Positions 36,078 to 37,039 of a stretch of DNA of 37,039 nt are shown here, piece after piece. Location: NCBI GenBank assembly GCA_003563985.1, contig PWSR01000120.1, positions 1 to 37,039 on the forward strand. The letters run 5' to 3'. The notes beneath the pieces were generated by a model that saw only the letters and a program-made list of their open reading frames with translations, made no database searches and was not told where the DNA came from. Source of the DNA: Clostridia bacterium. GTDB taxonomy: Bacteria > Bacillota > Sulfobacillia > SLMV01. Each line of letters opens with the position of its first letter. Positions within the stretch are counted from its first letter, which is position 1. A program made the position numbers and the translations under genes.

Positions 36078-37039
36078 CGCTATCACCCCCCAGATCTTCT
36101 CGGGCACGGCAAAATGCATCGGCGATATCGTGGTAGTCTGCGGGCAACAGCGTACGGGGATCTAACAGCAGGGAGTCCGAAGCGATGCGCACCACCACGG
36201 GCACATCCGCCCGTCGCAGCGCCGCGGCCCACGCCTGCGGGCCGGGACAATCCGGCGCACATCGCACCAGGACCGTGGGTAATTTCTGCTCCGGGGCGGA
36301 ACCACCGCCCACGCGGGAGCTTCCCTCCACCAGGTCCACTACACCGGGGAAAACCGGTCGAATATCCCGGGCCAACGCCTCGGCGCGATCCCCGAGCTCC
36401 AGCCGACTCATCGACAACATCCGCAGCGCGGGAATCTCCTCCGTTGCCCTGCCCTCGAGATACGAGGCGAGGGTCGCCGAGAGGGCAGCGAGCGTCATCT
36501 TGTCCACCCGCAGGGCCCGCGCCAACTGGTTCTTCCGCAGGTGAGCGATCAATTTCTTGGACCCGAGGATGATCCCGGCCTGGGGACCCCCCAGGAGCTT
36601 ATCCCCGCTGAAGGTGATGAGATCCATGCCCGAACGCACGGCTTGGACGATGGAAGTCTCCTCTACCCGGTCCGGAAGGCCTCCCGCCGCGAGATACCCG
36701 CTTCCCAGGTCAAACACGCTCAATACACCCAGTTCGCGGGCCATCGCCGCAATCTCCGCCGGGGTCACCTCCGCGGTAAATCCCTCCATCCGGAAATTGC
36801 TGTGATGCACCTTCAAGAACATCGCGGTCGCCTCGCCTACGGCATCCCGGTAATCCCCGGGGTGGGTGCGGTTGGTCGTTCCCACCTCGCGCAGTCGGGC
36901 TCCCCCGCTGCGGAGAACCTCGGGGATGCGAAACGACCCTCCGATCTCCACCAGTTCCCCGCGGGACACCAGCACATCGCGATCTGCGGCGAAAGTATTC
37001 ACGACCAGGAGCAGGGCGGCGGCATTATTATTGACCACG
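36061..37039 (-). CDS. selA: L-seryl-tRNA(Sec) selenium transferase (partial, 5' end off window)
   Basis: NNNAAALLLVVNTFAADRDVLVSRGELVEIGGSFRIPEVLRSGGARLREVGTTNRTHPGDY; PLP-lysine FSGDKLLGGPQAGII. Confidence 0.95.
   Translation of the reverse strand, partial: VVNNNAAALLLVVNTFAADRDVLVSRGELVEIGGSFRIPEVLRSGGARLREVGTTNRTHPGDYRDAVGEATAMFLKVHHSNFRMEGFTAEVTPAEIAAMARELGVLSVFDLGSGYLAAGGLPDRVEETSIVQAVRSGMDLITFSGDKLLGGPQAGIILGSKKLIAHLRKNQLARALRVDKMTLAALSATLASYLEGRATEEIPALRMLSMSRLELGDRAEALARDIRPVFPGVVDLVEGSSRVGGGSAPEQKLPTVLVRCAPDCPGPQAWAAALRRADVPVVVRIASDSLLLDPRTLLPADYHDIADAFCRAREDLGGDSGVRSG

Noticed and set aside
35004-36572. 522-aa plus-strand ORF antisense to selD/selA
   Set aside because: Lies opposite clearly recognisable SelD and SelA; low-complexity P/R-rich translation typical of antisense ORFs in high-GC DNA.
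1-37039. tRNA, rRNA, CRISPR, IS elements, riboswitches
   Set aside because: No tRNA-like cloverleaf, spaced direct-repeat array, transposase ORF or riboswitch core was recognised by eye; tRNAscan, Infernal and CRISPR tools would be needed to exclude them.

Overview
37 kb high-GC bacterial chromosomal window, densely coding. PerR-like and SOS-type (CGAAC-N4-GTTC) sites suggest a Gram-positive-like lineage (inference). Contents in order: the edge of a NuoE-like redox/hydrogenase-type operon with a response regulator (-); a CrtI-like desaturase (-); a glycine-betaine/choline-type ABC transporter with two tandem substrate-binding proteins (+); a methyltransferase; an RHH protein with a near-consensus promoter; an N-acyl-D-amino-acid deacylase facing a D-amino-acid-transaminase-like gene; CopA; MATE/MarR; an M42 peptidase; a PerR-like Fur protein and a peroxiredoxin; an M20 amidohydrolase; a polysaccharide deacetylase with LysM; a LexA-boxed three-gene operon (ImuB-like / 85-aa small protein / DnaE2-like); DUF4349; a GT2 with no ATG/GTG/TTG start; AddB-AddA; a 63-aa gene; and selD-selA. 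The strongest observations are: (1) a compact SOS mutasome-like operon with a complete promoter and LexA box, a Y-family protein lacking its catalytic acidic residues, and a small W-rich third protein, with no ImuA in the window; (2) a selD that contains an in-frame TGA (Sec) missed by the ORF track; (3) an AddA-like helicase-nuclease carrying the same C-X2-C-X5-C signature as AddB; (4) PerR-box-like sites before perR and prx; (5) a 30-bp perfect palindrome between duplicated binding-protein genes. No tRNA, rRNA, CRISPR array or transposase gene was recognised.
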